Made by a program: the position numbers and the translations under genes. This document shows, in pieces, positions 1-10,052 of a DNA stretch of 25,965 nucleotides. Within the stretch, counting starts at the first letter, position 1; the number at the start of each line of letters is the position of its first letter. The notes below the pieces were generated by a model. That model was given only the letters and a program-made list of their open reading frames with translations. It made no database searches and was not told the origin of the DNA. The DNA comes from Smittium culicis (taxonomy: Eukaryota > Kickxellomycota > Harpellomycetes > Harpellales > Legeriomycetaceae), in assembly GCA_001970855.1 (NCBI GenBank), contig LSSN01006041.1, positions 1 to 25,965 of the forward strand, given 5' to 3'.

Positions 1-449
1 AATGTTTCTTGCAGTGCAAGAATATCTGGCTTATTATTATTTAAAAAAATTTCCAGTTCTTCTTTTATGCTTTTTATACCTCTTATATTGTAGGTCATGA
101 TTTTTAGTGTGTTGTATTTTGGCATATTAGAGTTTTCGTTATTTCTGCCAATCATTTTTCCAGATCGAAATTTTTTGTTTTTCTCACGCCTAATTTTTGC
201 GTGTATCGATTTTTCGATTTTATTAATTTCGTCGTTCGTAAGCTTGATTTTTTTGTCGCGATTTGATTGGAGCTCGTGTCGCCACAGTCCATTTCGCTGT
301 TTAATTTTCGTTACTTTAATACTGTTCTCGTCGAGTGATGAGTTCAGTACTATATATTTTTTAACTGTGCTTTTTGATAGCTCCTGTACATTGAGTATCA
401 AAAATTTATCTGTTTTTTTTCGTTTTCGTTTATGTGATTTTATCGTTTT
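1..449 (-). CDS. LINE ORF2 start, APE-type endonuclease domain (partial)
   Basis: The frame is open from 449 down to the left edge. From 98 downwards it reads MTYNIRGIKS, and about 15 residues later PDILALQET. These are the first two conserved blocks of the endonuclease/exonuclease/phosphatase fold of LINE ORF2 proteins, covering the N-terminal Asn and the catalytic Glu of the QET motif. Possible Met starts are at 155, 125 and 98. The region 449-156 has no Met but reads as a plausible Lys/Asn/Ser-rich protein. This frame is the same as that of ORF1, separated from it by stops at 495-497 and 450-452. The rest of the protein is beyond the edge. Confidence 0.75.
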
Positions 450-494
450 TTATTCATTTTTTTTAATAATAATTCGATTATTGTGTGGTTCTGA

Positions 495-1901
495 TCACAG
501 ATCAGTGTCGGTTTCCATCTGAGAATGTGTCTCAGATGACACTAATCCATCACCGTCATCTGTGCAGGAGTCCATTTCAACCTCCGATTGTGTGAAATTT
601 TTAAGTACATACTCCTTCTGAAAGATTATATACTGCTCTTCAGTTATTTCCCCGATCCGTGCTTTTTGTGCCATTCTGTCAAGCTCAGTTGGCGGGCTGT
701 ATATGTCCGACTCGCATATTCTCAGGGAGCTGGACAAATTAATTAAATTTTTGATCGCTTTAAATTTAGGCGTTTCATCATCGCTTGAAATAATTTTTTT
801 GGTTTTATTTTCAGATATTTTGAGTATTTCTGTGTCCAAATATTCTGATTTGGTGTTATTTTCTACATTATTAGGGTCAAATTTTTTTGTTTGCTCAATA
901 TGAACCATAGTAACCGAGTAAGATGGAGGTCTTTTTAGTCCAACCGTACCTCTGCGCCGTACGGGCGGTGAGATATTATCTGATTCTATAGTGTCAGTCA
1001 CCGTAGATTCAGCATCTGGTGACTCAATGACCTTATCTTCAGCTTTAAACTCTGATGAATTTGCTTTAGTTGTTATATTTTCCTCTGAATTTGTTATTTT
1101 TTTGCTAAATTTATTTTTTCTTCCTGATAATATCTCGCAGCCAGACTTCCCGTGGCCCTCTTGCTTGCAGTAGCTGCAAGCTTCCTTACATCCTCTATAG
1201 AAGATGTTGATCCTTCCATACTCATAGTCAAGGAAGCTAGGAATAATAGATTCGGCAGTTTTCTTTTTTAATAAAATTTTAACTCTAAGGGAGGAATTCT
1301 GTGAGCCCTTTTTTGTACAGGGCGCGAATGTCAATAATTTTTGATATAAGCTCAAGTGTTTACTTGATTAAATCCAATAGAGTGAGTATATCAACATCTC
1401 CAAGGTTTGGGATATTGAAGGTTGTGATGTCCTCCTCTAATTTTTTGGTCTAATACATCTCAATTTCCTTGAAATTGTGTGAAAATGTTCTTTTCATGAC
1501 ATTTTGTGCATCTTCATTTTAGCTAAATATTAAATATGTTATTCTAGCCCGATAATCATTCTTTCTAATTTAGATGTAGCCATCAAGATCGTGGGCGAGT
1601 TTATTGAGCGCGTTAATGTGGTTTCCTTGAAACTGTGCCCAGGGTGTGCCAATTTTAGGATATGAGAAATTTTTGCACAGCCGTTTTAGGCTGGTTTGCT
1701 TTCCGCAATATAGTAGATATTTGACTGAAACATCTCTATACTGGCTCATGACGATTTTTTTATCGTATCTGAACATAGATTTGATCTTTTTCGGCTCATT
1801 TTTTTTAAAATAGTGGGCTTATAGGTTCCATGAGGGATATTTTCCTTAGGGGCATCGCTAAATGTGTTTCTAGCACGTTTAACAGGCTTTTAGATGGTCA
1901 T
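495..1901 (-). pseudogene. LINE ORF1, gag-like zinc-knuckle protein, frameshifted
   Basis: The C-terminal part is one open frame of 286 codons (495-1355) and has no ATG at its start; the first possible initiator is TTG. It contains a CX2CX4HX4C knuckle (CSYCKQEGHGKSGC, residues 60-73 of that frame), followed by a long acidic and Ser/Thr/Lys-rich tail ending METDTDL. ORF1 proteins of LINEs use this knuckle to bind RNA. Upstream the coding sense continues in other frames. A Met at 1901 begins MTI, then a TAA, then about 45 codons of plausible protein. A second frame (1570-1776) reads a 68-residue piece containing GTPWAQFQGNHINALNKL. The frames do not connect, so at least two frameshifts and several stops have accumulated. 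Confidence 0.7.
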
Positions 1902-2341
1902 AGTGGTAGGTAAAGTTTTTTTTTTTGTGCTTTTGTTTCTTTTTTTATAGTTTTTTTGCGAATGCTTTTTTTTATGTATCTCAAATTAATCGAAATTTTT
2001 AAATCATTCGAATTCGGCGATTTGCGCACTTTTTTTTTCGATTTGGCTAATTAAAATCATGCACCAAATTTGGGCACTTATAATTTAATTGCAATTTTAA
2101 AATTTGTCTATAAAGCCCAAGCAAATACCAAAATTTAGCTTTTAGCAAGTTTAAAAAATTGGAATTAATAAGTTAAAATCCATAGACTAAGCTCTCGATA
2201 GTTATCGTCATTTTTATTATAAGAAGCGTAAAAGCAGTGGATATTTGAAATGAATTAAAAATTTCGTAGAATGTCTAATCCCATTGGTTAAGCCTAGAAA
2301 AAATTGTAGAGAGAGAAAGATATGGCTATAGCTCTTTGTGA
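1902..2341. other. AT-rich spacer between LINE and DIRS relic
   Basis: No reading frame or repeat could be supported here. It holds T-rich and A-rich runs and may include 5' untranslated LINE sequence on the left and unrecognised DIRS terminal sequence on the right. Confidence 0.5.
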
Positions 2342-2570
2342 TATACTTCAATGAGGATGCACGTAAAGTTTTTTCATCTTATTGATTAGATCAAAACTGA
2401 ATATTAAATGCCAATAAAATTAAAAAACTAAATGAACAATAAAAATTTTTAAATTTATAAAAACTATATTACACATATGGTTTATCCTTATCATCTATAT
2501 TTTTTTCGCAAAGGTACTTACCAGTATAATAATTTTCTATTAAATTTATTATTAATCAAGTTAATTGAAC

Positions 2571-3400
2571 TAGTCTCCACAACTTGAGATCCAAGTAGCC
2601 AGTATCAACTCAAGTTACGTACTGAAATGGTTCAACACCTCCTTAGTTAATGTGAGCGCAGCTCTAAAACACAAGTTCCATATATATGTACAAGGATACT
2701 GATAACTGTTTTACTATTTATTATGAACTTTTGTCAGCAATTAAATCGATTTAATAATAATTATTCCGTAAGTACTTTACTGATGAAAAGCGGGTGATTT
2801 CTATGAAACCCTGCCTCAAGGCTATTTAGATGAGTTACAACCCACCTCACCTGAACAAAAATGTATCGGGTGGGATGAAGAAGGCCGAAACTTCCATTTA
2901 AGCATTTAAAACAGTTCATTTTCAAGCAATCTGATCAAAAAATTATTACTTTTATCATGGAATTTAGAATAACCTAGGTCTTGATACTTCAAAAGATCCT
3001 GAAATTATGTTTTCCGTCAAAGTAAGAGCTCTGCTATCTGATTTAGTCACTACTTTTACCCATTCTAGAATATAATACTAATAAAAGTGGTTGAATTTTC
3101 AGGGTAAAACTACTCGCTTGAAGAGCCTGAAACCAGGCCGCTGACTTACCAAGAAGCGTTAGACGCTCAAGTTTCCAAAAATTCTTATGCGAAGAGATTA
3201 TGTTTCGATCCTGTTTTTCAAGCGTCAACAGAGTTCTGTCCCAAATAGCACGCACAGCGGCAATACTATTACAGCTCAAAGTACGAAAGCTGAAAAAACC
3301 TTCGAAGATAACCAAAAAAATTCAGAAAGCGAGTCAAATTTTAGTGGTAGATGTCGCGGGTGTGGTAGAGGGTCGCAGTAGAGACCCAGAAGATCTCCAA
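2571..3400 (+). pseudogene. gag-like ORF remnant of the DIRS relic
   Basis: Nucleotides 2580-2660 align by eye to the gag start at 25745-25830, sharing CAACTCAAG, ACTGA, ATGGT and CGCAG blocks in the same order. At 2829-2855 the plus strand reads MSYNPPHLN, which resembles a conserved gag motif I recall from this family as SxxYxPPPLN. At 3187-3381 a patch ends in a Ser/Gln-rich segment and GRCRGCGRGSQ, like the Arg/Gly-rich gag C terminus. Stops and frame changes lie between the patches. The gag of these elements is thought to coat the RNA; here it is inactive. Confidence 0.6.
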
Positions 3401-4439
3401 ATTAGGGAGAATAATAGCCAATTTCAAATCTTTATAGTTCATACTGAAGGATGGCTGAATGGATCAACACATAGTGTACCAAGCATCAAAATTTTCTTTT
3501 CAAATCCAACCTAAGGATCACATAAACTGTAAGCAGTGAAAAATCAAGCTGAGCCAAGATAAAAAAAAAATTCATGACGGAAGAATTCTTCTTTCTCTCC
3601 AATAGAAAATAAGGTCAATGAGTATAATAAATTGCGAGTTCTCAGATTCTACAATCAACTATTCACAATACCAAAGAAGAATAGGAGTATAAGGATTTTT
3701 CTGGAATTGCTAAAGCTCAAACTACACGTCTCAGAGCTGAGTTTCAAGATTGAGGCTCTATCATCCATCTGTCGTATGATATGAATGAAGAATTATATCA
3801 CTTCCAAGAATGATTAAAACGCTTTCATCCATATCTTGATTTAAAATAGTTGTCACAAATACCCTCGGTTTCACTGGAACTATGTCAGCTTCTACATTCA
3901 AGTATTATTCTCACTGTTTCTGAGTCCGTTTTTTTTAACCGAAATCCTTCGTTCAGTTTTTTTATGGGTCATCTCGTAGCAGATTCTTTCTAATAGCTAT
4001 TAATTAAAAAAAATACAACCAGTTTATTATTCTGATCAAAATTTAAACTAAATAATAATTATTTGAAAGGTAAATGTTTATTTTTATCTCAAAAAAATTA
4101 ACTTAAGAGATTATTTGATATAATATATCCTCTATAGAAATTAACTTAGATTACATCATAATATAAATTAATATATTATCTATTAAAAACCATTACTATT
4201 TCTGAATAATCTTATAGTTTATTTCGTATAATTTATAAAATTTTCGATTCCAATTCTTATCGTTCATTAGAGAAATTTTTTTTTTTAAACTGCAAATTTT
4301 TTTAAATAAAAGGTGCAGTTTTACCCTAAAAATTTGAAGGTATCAAAAATAAAAAGAAAATAACGAAATAACTATAGTCACAAAATCTCAAATATTAAAG
4401 CTTAAAATATATCAATATTTATCATATTTTCACATTTTT

Positions 4440-5520
4440 TACAGAACACAAACAAATCCTACGATATAAATCTAGGTGGAGAAATCTTATAATCTCGGAT
4501 AAATGCGAGTCTCTACCTACCTTGAGATCTTTTGATCATTAGTTACCCAAAGAAGCGCGTGAAAAAATCGCATTAAGAGCTTACTCTAAACTCAGTATAC
4601 TGGATTCAAGGTCAACGACGATAAATCGTCTAGATTTCCATCCCAACCAACCAAAAATCTTGGTATCGTGATCAAAACCCATAATATGACCCCGAATTCA
4701 TTTAAACACTATCAAAGATCTTTAACGCGAGGCCTCAAAATACTCAACGCCTTGTAGAAGACAATGGAATGTCTGAAGAGGTTTAAAGGAAAGACCAGTC
4801 GATTTAAGTGGACCTTCTTCATGGTTTTCTTATTCTCCGTCGTATTTTAAAGGTCAAAAACTCAGCTGTATCCAAACTGAAGTCATGGATGTCGACAGTA
4901 TTATTGATGAAACCTGCAACCCAAAATCTTTTGTTCTGGAAGAGCCAAAAGGTATCATCTAACGTTCTCTATCTCTATAATAAGACTACGAAACTGAAGG
5001 CTATCATAAATCCTGTGGTTCAGCAAATGGAATCGTGATTGGTCCACACCCATACGTCAGACCCTGGGCACCGTCACGAGCGAGAATGAATATCAACTCA
5101 AAAGAGCTTTTTGTAGTACTGTATGCATCGAAGCTCAAGAGACTTGTTTGACGATCTGTTTTTGCTAACTATAAAAACATGATTACACTAAATTAATTGA
5201 AGTATTCGAATGAACTAACTCACCCAAACCACAGGATACTTCAGAAGATATTTGACGCAAAATCATCGACCAATATTCGCCATCAAGTAACATACGATAC
5301 ATAAGTACTAAATCCTGCAGATGCATCAGGAAGATTAATTTATCAAACCTTACGATGTCTAAAAAATGATAAATCAAATCAACGGGAACAAGGAACGGTT
5401 CACACCACATGGATATGTTTGCTTCTAACCTGAATAAAAAGATGGCAAAATACTACAGTTGGTTTGTCAAAAAAGCGAAACTAGGGCAGAATGAATTGTA
5501 ACTCAAATGGAAAAAGTTGA
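4440..5520 (+). pseudogene. RT thumb and RNase H remnant of the DIRS relic
   Basis: At 4659-4694 the plus strand reads LGIVIKTHNMTP, matching the block that follows the RT catalytic region in DIRS polymerases (LGFxIxTxxMTL). At 5029-5136 it reads GIVIGPHPYVRPW followed by MNINSKELFVVLYA, the characteristic DIRS/RNase H block with HIN.KEL.VV.YAL. At 5403-5465 it reads HHMDMFASNLNKK and then YYSWF, the DMFAS...Y.SW block close to the end of the RNase H region. Each patch is bounded by stops, and the catalytic YxDD motif of the RT was not found, so the 5' part of pol is lost or replaced by the AT-rich stretch at 3990-4440. Confidence 0.7.
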
Positions 5521-5739
5521 AAAATCTATAATATGCTCAAAGTTGAATCTGATACTGCAGAACATACAAAAAGTCCACATATAGCGATTCAAGATGGAAT
5601 TATCGAGGCCAATGAGAAAATGTGCAACTTTGTTTCCGGGTCTGATGTCTCACTTTGTTTCCCAGTTGATTCTACTACAAGAAAAAATTGTCACATATGA
5701 CAAAAAAACAAAAATAATCTGCTCTCGGAAAGCAAGAAT

Positions 5740-6647
5740 TTGTGCTTGATAGCTTGGAGGATCAGCAGCGTTTCCTTGAAGCGCAAGGTTTCGGAAATTA
5801 TGCTATTCAATGAATCATTTTAAAATAACGACTTTCCAAAAGTCAATCCAGGTACAGTTCTATCCAACAGCGCTTTCTAGATTGGTGGATTTAAAATAGC
5901 GTTTCTGGAGAAATATCAAATCTTCAAATAATAAATTATCTTGCAGAGATATATGCCTCGATAAAGGCTTATAAATATTCATTACTGAGACTTTCAGAAT
6001 CACCCGAAGAGATTTCAGCTAACCCCATATTGTCAGAGTTTACAAAGACTCTTGAAGACTCATAAAATAGAACTTTTTTTCGGACCAGAAATATATATAT
6101 CCAGTGCTGAGTTATCTCATAGATCGGGGACCTTCACCAGGCCGAAGCACTAAATAGCTCAAATTTAAGTTAAGCCGGCTTCTTTTCAATGACAAGTTTT
6201 TTAAGAACGAGCTATATTTATTAATTAGTTGACGCAGGAACCGTGGTTAATGAGGGACTACTAAAATTAATCATAGCAGCCCCAAAGAAAAGTGCGGAGC
6301 TTAATTTGTTGAAAAATTATGCCAGATAAACTCTCAAAATGATGAAATAATATTCCAAGTTATTGATAAATTTCTAAAATTAAAATTATAGTCTATGTAC
6401 CTTTTTTAGCTTTATATTTAAACAACTGAAAATGAATAGTAACAGAACTCTTAGATTTTCGAATGGCTTTAAGTCACCCTTATCGGTGGGTAGAATTAGT
6501 AGAAAATCCTCTCTATATATGATTGGACCAGCAGCGACTAAAATGCGCTCATACCTAAGGTCAGAGAAATTGGAGTCATCTTTGAAGCTAACTCAGTATT
6601 ATAATATGATGAAAAAACTTCTCATTAGTTTTAGTCTAACTATATAG
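5740..6647 (+). pseudogene. Tyrosine recombinase (YR) remnant of the DIRS relic
   Basis: Patches resemble the DIRS integrase, a tyrosine recombinase. At about 5764-5810 the sequence reads QQRFLEAQGFGNYAIQ. At 5913-6062 a 50-codon open patch begins ISNLQIINYLAEIYAS, the core-binding part. Near 6259-6300 it reads LLKLIIAAPKK, as in the strand before the first catalytic region. The 71-codon frame at 6432-6647 (ending TQYYNMMKK) may be the C-terminal catalytic part, but the Arg and His of the RHRY tetrad cannot be placed, and the nearby YY is only a weak candidate for the nucleophile. This piece separates a DIRS-type from a gypsy-type element. Confidence 0.55.
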
Positions 6648-6650
6648 TCT

Positions 6651-8497
6651 ATGTTAATTACTATATACTCACAAGAAATTCATAGAATAGCTTGAATTGG
6701 ACGATATAAAATATGGAGTAACTTAATAAATCTACTATCTGGAGTATGATGTTATAATTAATCTAAATCTTTAGAAATAATGTTAATTTATATCATTCGA
6801 TGAGACAAAATATTTAAGTTACACCCACTATACACATTTTACCTTTTCTTAAAGACGACAAGAATAAAACTATAGCTTACTTTACTGTTTATACCATTAA
6901 AAAAAATTTTAGTTCATTTAATTCACTATTTTTATTGGCTTTTGATTTTTAGTTTAATTTTATCCAATATGCTGATAACGCATAATATTTCTCCTCTCAT
7001 CTAATAACTTTTTTTTTTTTTTGATATTTAATTTTGCAAAGTGCAATTTCAATTTTGCGCAAGTTTTTAAATTGCACTGATTGCAACCAATTTTGCTTTT
7101 ACCTTTTTCTTGACATAGTTAGGATAAATAGGCTTATGAAAAACAAAAGGTGTGCCCTTTTAAGTATGGAATTGATAAGTTTTTTCTTATTTAAAACGTT
7201 TGTGTTAATTACGTAAGCCACTTATACTCTGTGATAGATACTGTTGTGTATTTGTTCGTAATTAATCTACTGGTCCTCTAAGGTTCAATTATTTTTTGTA
7301 ATAGCTTAGTGTAAATTTAATATGATTTAAAAAAATAAATTAATAATTCTTTATTTCTTCAGATTCGAATCTCAAATATTTAAATCTTTTAATATTTTAT
7401 TGTTCCCTTAATTTTTTTAAGCAGGATTCATTTTAATTATAATACTATTCACTATTTATGAAATTAACTTGATCTTATTTTGCCAGTCGATACACTAAGA
7501 TTATTGGTAAACTTAATGGATTTAAGCCAATAGTATAACATAGCTCTTGCTCAATTTCTCCAACCGGGTGATAGATAATGTTATAGGTAATTATTAAAGG
7601 TTTAAACACTACTACTAGTCATTTACATGACAGAATAATATCTACTTTAGCTAAAGCCCGATCAATGAAATTATATTAAATATTTTAATTTCGATGTCCA
7701 TTTAATTATTGGTTTGGATATATCTAATAAAAAATTGTAACTTTTGTTATAACTATGTAAATATGATTCTTTTCTTAATAGTCACTTTTGAGGTATATAG
7801 TGCTGTTCAGGTAGTAAATTCAAAGCTAATAATTTCTTCTTTTTTTTTATAGGTGTATAGGCACTTTTCTGTGCTCAATTTATATATAATCCTATTCTTG
7901 AGTTTATTATTTAGCCTTTAATATAGATTACTAATAAAATCTATATAAGTTATTGGCTCTCATAAAAGTAATTAGATGTTCAAAATAAATTAATATCTAG
8001 CTTTAAAAACCGTTTTTAGAATTAATGGAGAATTAATACTTTTATTTTTATAATCTTTTTGTTCTTTTATAGGGGCTGTATTGAATACAGAATTTAAGTA
8101 ATTTAAACTCGCTTCGTTTAGTATCTTTAATTTTATGAAAAATAAATCCAGATAAAACAACACGATACTATATATACCCTGAATGATAATTATCTGGCAC
8201 TAAGAGTATGAGAAATAATATAAAAAAAGAAAGACTAAATAAAAAGGCTAAATTTACGTAAAACCGCAATATCAATTAATATCCTATTTTTTTGTGAGCT
8301 ATGTACTTAATTCATGGTATTTATTGTTTTTTTGTATTCAATAATTATTAAAGCTAACATGGTTTTCGCGATGTTTTTTGATGACATAAAATTATGTGAC
8401 TTTAGAAAATTTTGCATAATTGCATAGTAGACTTTGCTGCTGATTTTATCGATTTTTATTTCAAAGAGAAAAAAGAAAAGATAAAAATATAATCGGT
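6651..8497. other. AT-rich gene-free region
   Basis: No supported gene. Short ORFs here consist of Lys/Asn/Phe/Ile/Leu-rich low-complexity sequence and lack family signatures. A block at 7031-7110 rich in TTGCAA/TGCAATTT words resembles the reverse complement of 9141-9260 weakly. Confidence 0.5.
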
Positions 8498-8695
8498 TTA
8501 TCCCTTTCCCGTCCAACACTCTGACAAAAAACTATTTTAATGATTCGTTTGTGATTTATAACCCATTTTATTATTTACTGTTATTTTACAACATACCAAT
8601 ATCGTTTAAAATCTCGGAATTATAGTATTTTAATTGAGCACAGTTGGCTCAATTTTGTAGGTCAAAAATAGTCTACCTCCCTGAAAGGATTAATG
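8498..8695 (+). repeat. Short TTAA-terminal element, copy A (MITE-like)
   Basis: This 198-bp unit begins TTATCCCTTTC and ends GAAAGGATTAA, so its ends are short imperfect inverted repeats next to TTAA-like tetranucleotides. It has no coding capacity. The reverse complement of 9380-9576 matches it along its whole length, with conserved blocks TGATTCGTTT, CTGTTATTTTACAA, TACCAA, TCGGAATT and TTTTGTAG-TCAAAA in the same order. Use of TTAA as target and CCC...GGG ends is a hallmark of piggyBac-type elements, so a non-autonomous piggyBac derivative is a reasonable inference. No transposase is present in the window. An internal TTGAGC/GCTCAA could form a small hairpin. Confidence 0.75.
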
Positions 8696-8740
8696 TGTTA
8701 CTGATGTTATGACTTAAAATTACTAATCTGGAATTTAGCT

Positions 8741-8801
8741 GTGTAAATAAATATTCTGTTTCATTTTATTATTTAATAAATAAATAGTTATTTATTTACA
8801 C
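8741..8801. repeat. Perfect 12-bp inverted repeat
   Basis: GTGTAAATAAAT at 8741-8752 pairs exactly with ATTTATTTACAC at 8790-8801, around a 37-base AT-rich loop. It lies 45 bases after copy A of the short element. It could be a tiny foldback element or chance in AT-rich DNA, although the GTGT/ACAC ends make pure chance less likely. Confidence 0.6.
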
Positions 8802-9379
8802 GGATACATTAAAGTATCAAACATAATTTTATGAAGTTATCAGAACAAATTTATTACAATAGAAAAACATATATTTACATAGTCAAAAGACTTTTTCCCG
8901 ATGGGTTTTTTAGATTTTGAACTAGCTATATTATAATCCATTTTATTCCTATATTTATCCTCATACTTTATACATTATAATAATAAACTAAATAAAACAT
9001 TAAATTTAAATGCCTTATTTGTATAATCAAATTAATAAATAAATTTAGATACGATAAGGCCATAACACTGATAATGAGCATTTTGTGACTAATATTCTCC
9101 AATTCATTATTCATAGCAATTTTTTCAAATTATGAATCAATTTTTGCAAAATTGTTTGAGGCTTGTGCAATTTTGGAATTTCATTTTGAAAAATTGTTTA
9201 GAGAAAAATTATGTAATTTGAACAAAATAAATTGCAAATTGAAGCGATTTTTTTTTTTTTGCAAAATAGTTACCAATCTTTTTAGAATTAAATGCAAACC
9301 CCTGAAAAATAAAATTGAAATATTGGTCGCTATTCTATTCCAAAAAAAAAAATTATTGGGAAAGTTCACCACTTATTGA

Positions 9380-9576
9380 TTAACCCTTTCACGCGATGTA
9401 AATTAATTTTGATCTACAAAATACAACCAACAGCTTTCAACTAAAATAATTGAATTCCGAATCTTTGAGATATGTTGGTATTTTGTAAAATAACAGCAAA
9501 TAGATAATTTTATTGTTAAATAAAAACGAATCAATAAATCTTTTTTATAAAGACTGTTAGGAGAGAAAAGGGTAAA
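9380..9576 (-). repeat. Short TTAA-terminal element, copy B (inverted relative to copy A)
   Basis: This 197-bp unit begins TTAACCCTTTCACGCG and ends GAGAAAAGGGTAAA. Its reverse complement aligns with copy A from end to end with only small indels, keeping the blocks CTGTTATTTTACAA, TACCAA, TCGGAATT and TTTTGTAG. The two copies are clearly diverged, which implies old insertions. It ends 476 bases before the dioxygenase start codon, so it could carry sequence within the promoter region. It has no coding capacity. Confidence 0.75.
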
Positions 9577-10052
9577 AGCGTAAACTATTAAAAAATGTCA
9601 AATTTTAAAATGTTGTCATCTTGCATACTAATTGTTAAAATTATGTCATATAACTATTATTTTCTTGAAATATGACAAGTTAATCGCGTTAATATCTCAA
9701 TTTTAATGATTTTAAATGATAGTTATCCTATAAATATATTAGAAATGGACCCGTTTATTAAGTTTATTATAAAATTTCGAGATTAAATTTTTTAGTGTAC
9801 CATTTTACTTCGTTATAGCAAACGTAAACAATATTACCATAGCGTAGAATATATTAGTAATCACACAATAATTAGATATAAAATATTTTTTTGAATAAAA
9901 ACAATAATATCAAATAGTATCAAAAAAGTATAAATATGCGGTTTTTTCAATTATTAGGGATCTACATTTTCTAATTAAATAGATAAAGCTTAAACTGTAA
10001 TAAATTTTTATTGAAAAATAACTGGCAAAAAATTTTTAAATAGCCTATCAAT
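9577..10052. other. Presumed promoter/5' region of the dioxygenase gene
   Basis: A 476-base AT-rich interval between the short element and the dioxygenase start. No specific motif can be supported beyond many TATAAA-like words, which are uninformative at this base composition. Confidence 0.4.

Larger units (their letters stand above)
1..1901 (-). mobile_element. LINE-type (non-LTR) retrotransposon, 5' part, decayed, truncated by window edge
   Basis: Read on the minus strand, this stretch carries an ORF1-like reading frame with a CCHC zinc knuckle followed by the start of an ORF2 with an APE-type endonuclease signature. That order is typical of non-LTR retrotransposons. The element enters at about 1901, where the first ORF1-like Met lies, and runs leftwards off the window, so the reverse transcriptase and 3' end are outside. 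ORF1 is broken by frameshifts and stops, so this copy is probably not autonomous. The clade cannot be assigned from the part visible. No target-site duplication or exact 5' boundary could be fixed. Confidence 0.8.
2342..6650 (+). mobile_element. Decayed DIRS-like retrotransposon (gag, RT, RNase H, tyrosine recombinase remnants)
   Basis: No long ORF remains, but short open patches match the expected order of a DIRS element. There is a leader shared with the intact copy at the right edge, then gag pieces, the end of the reverse transcriptase, the RNase H region, and pieces of a tyrosine recombinase. The leader match includes TCCTTATCATCT at 2485 (25606 on the right) and TTTCGCAAAGGTACT near 2505 (25623 on the right). 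Patches alternate in frame and are interrupted by many stops, so this is an old inactive copy. An AT-rich stretch at about 3990-4440 has no similarity to the expected protein and may be a later insertion. Neither end was located precisely; the right end is set by the last plausible recombinase-like ORF. Confidence 0.75.

Noticed and set aside
3043..3315. 90-codon minus-strand ORF opposite the DIRS gag remnant
   Set aside because: It is the antisense shadow of the plus-strand gag-like patch and has no motif of its own.
8307..8519. 70-codon minus-strand ORF
   Set aside because: AT-rich composition, overlaps the start of the short element, and has no recognisable motif.
9152..9379. Overlapping ORFs on both strands (9152-9379 plus, 9181-9372 minus)
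   Set aside because: Both are low-complexity Lys/Asn/Phe-rich translations of AT-rich DNA, mirror each other, and show no family motif or splice continuation.
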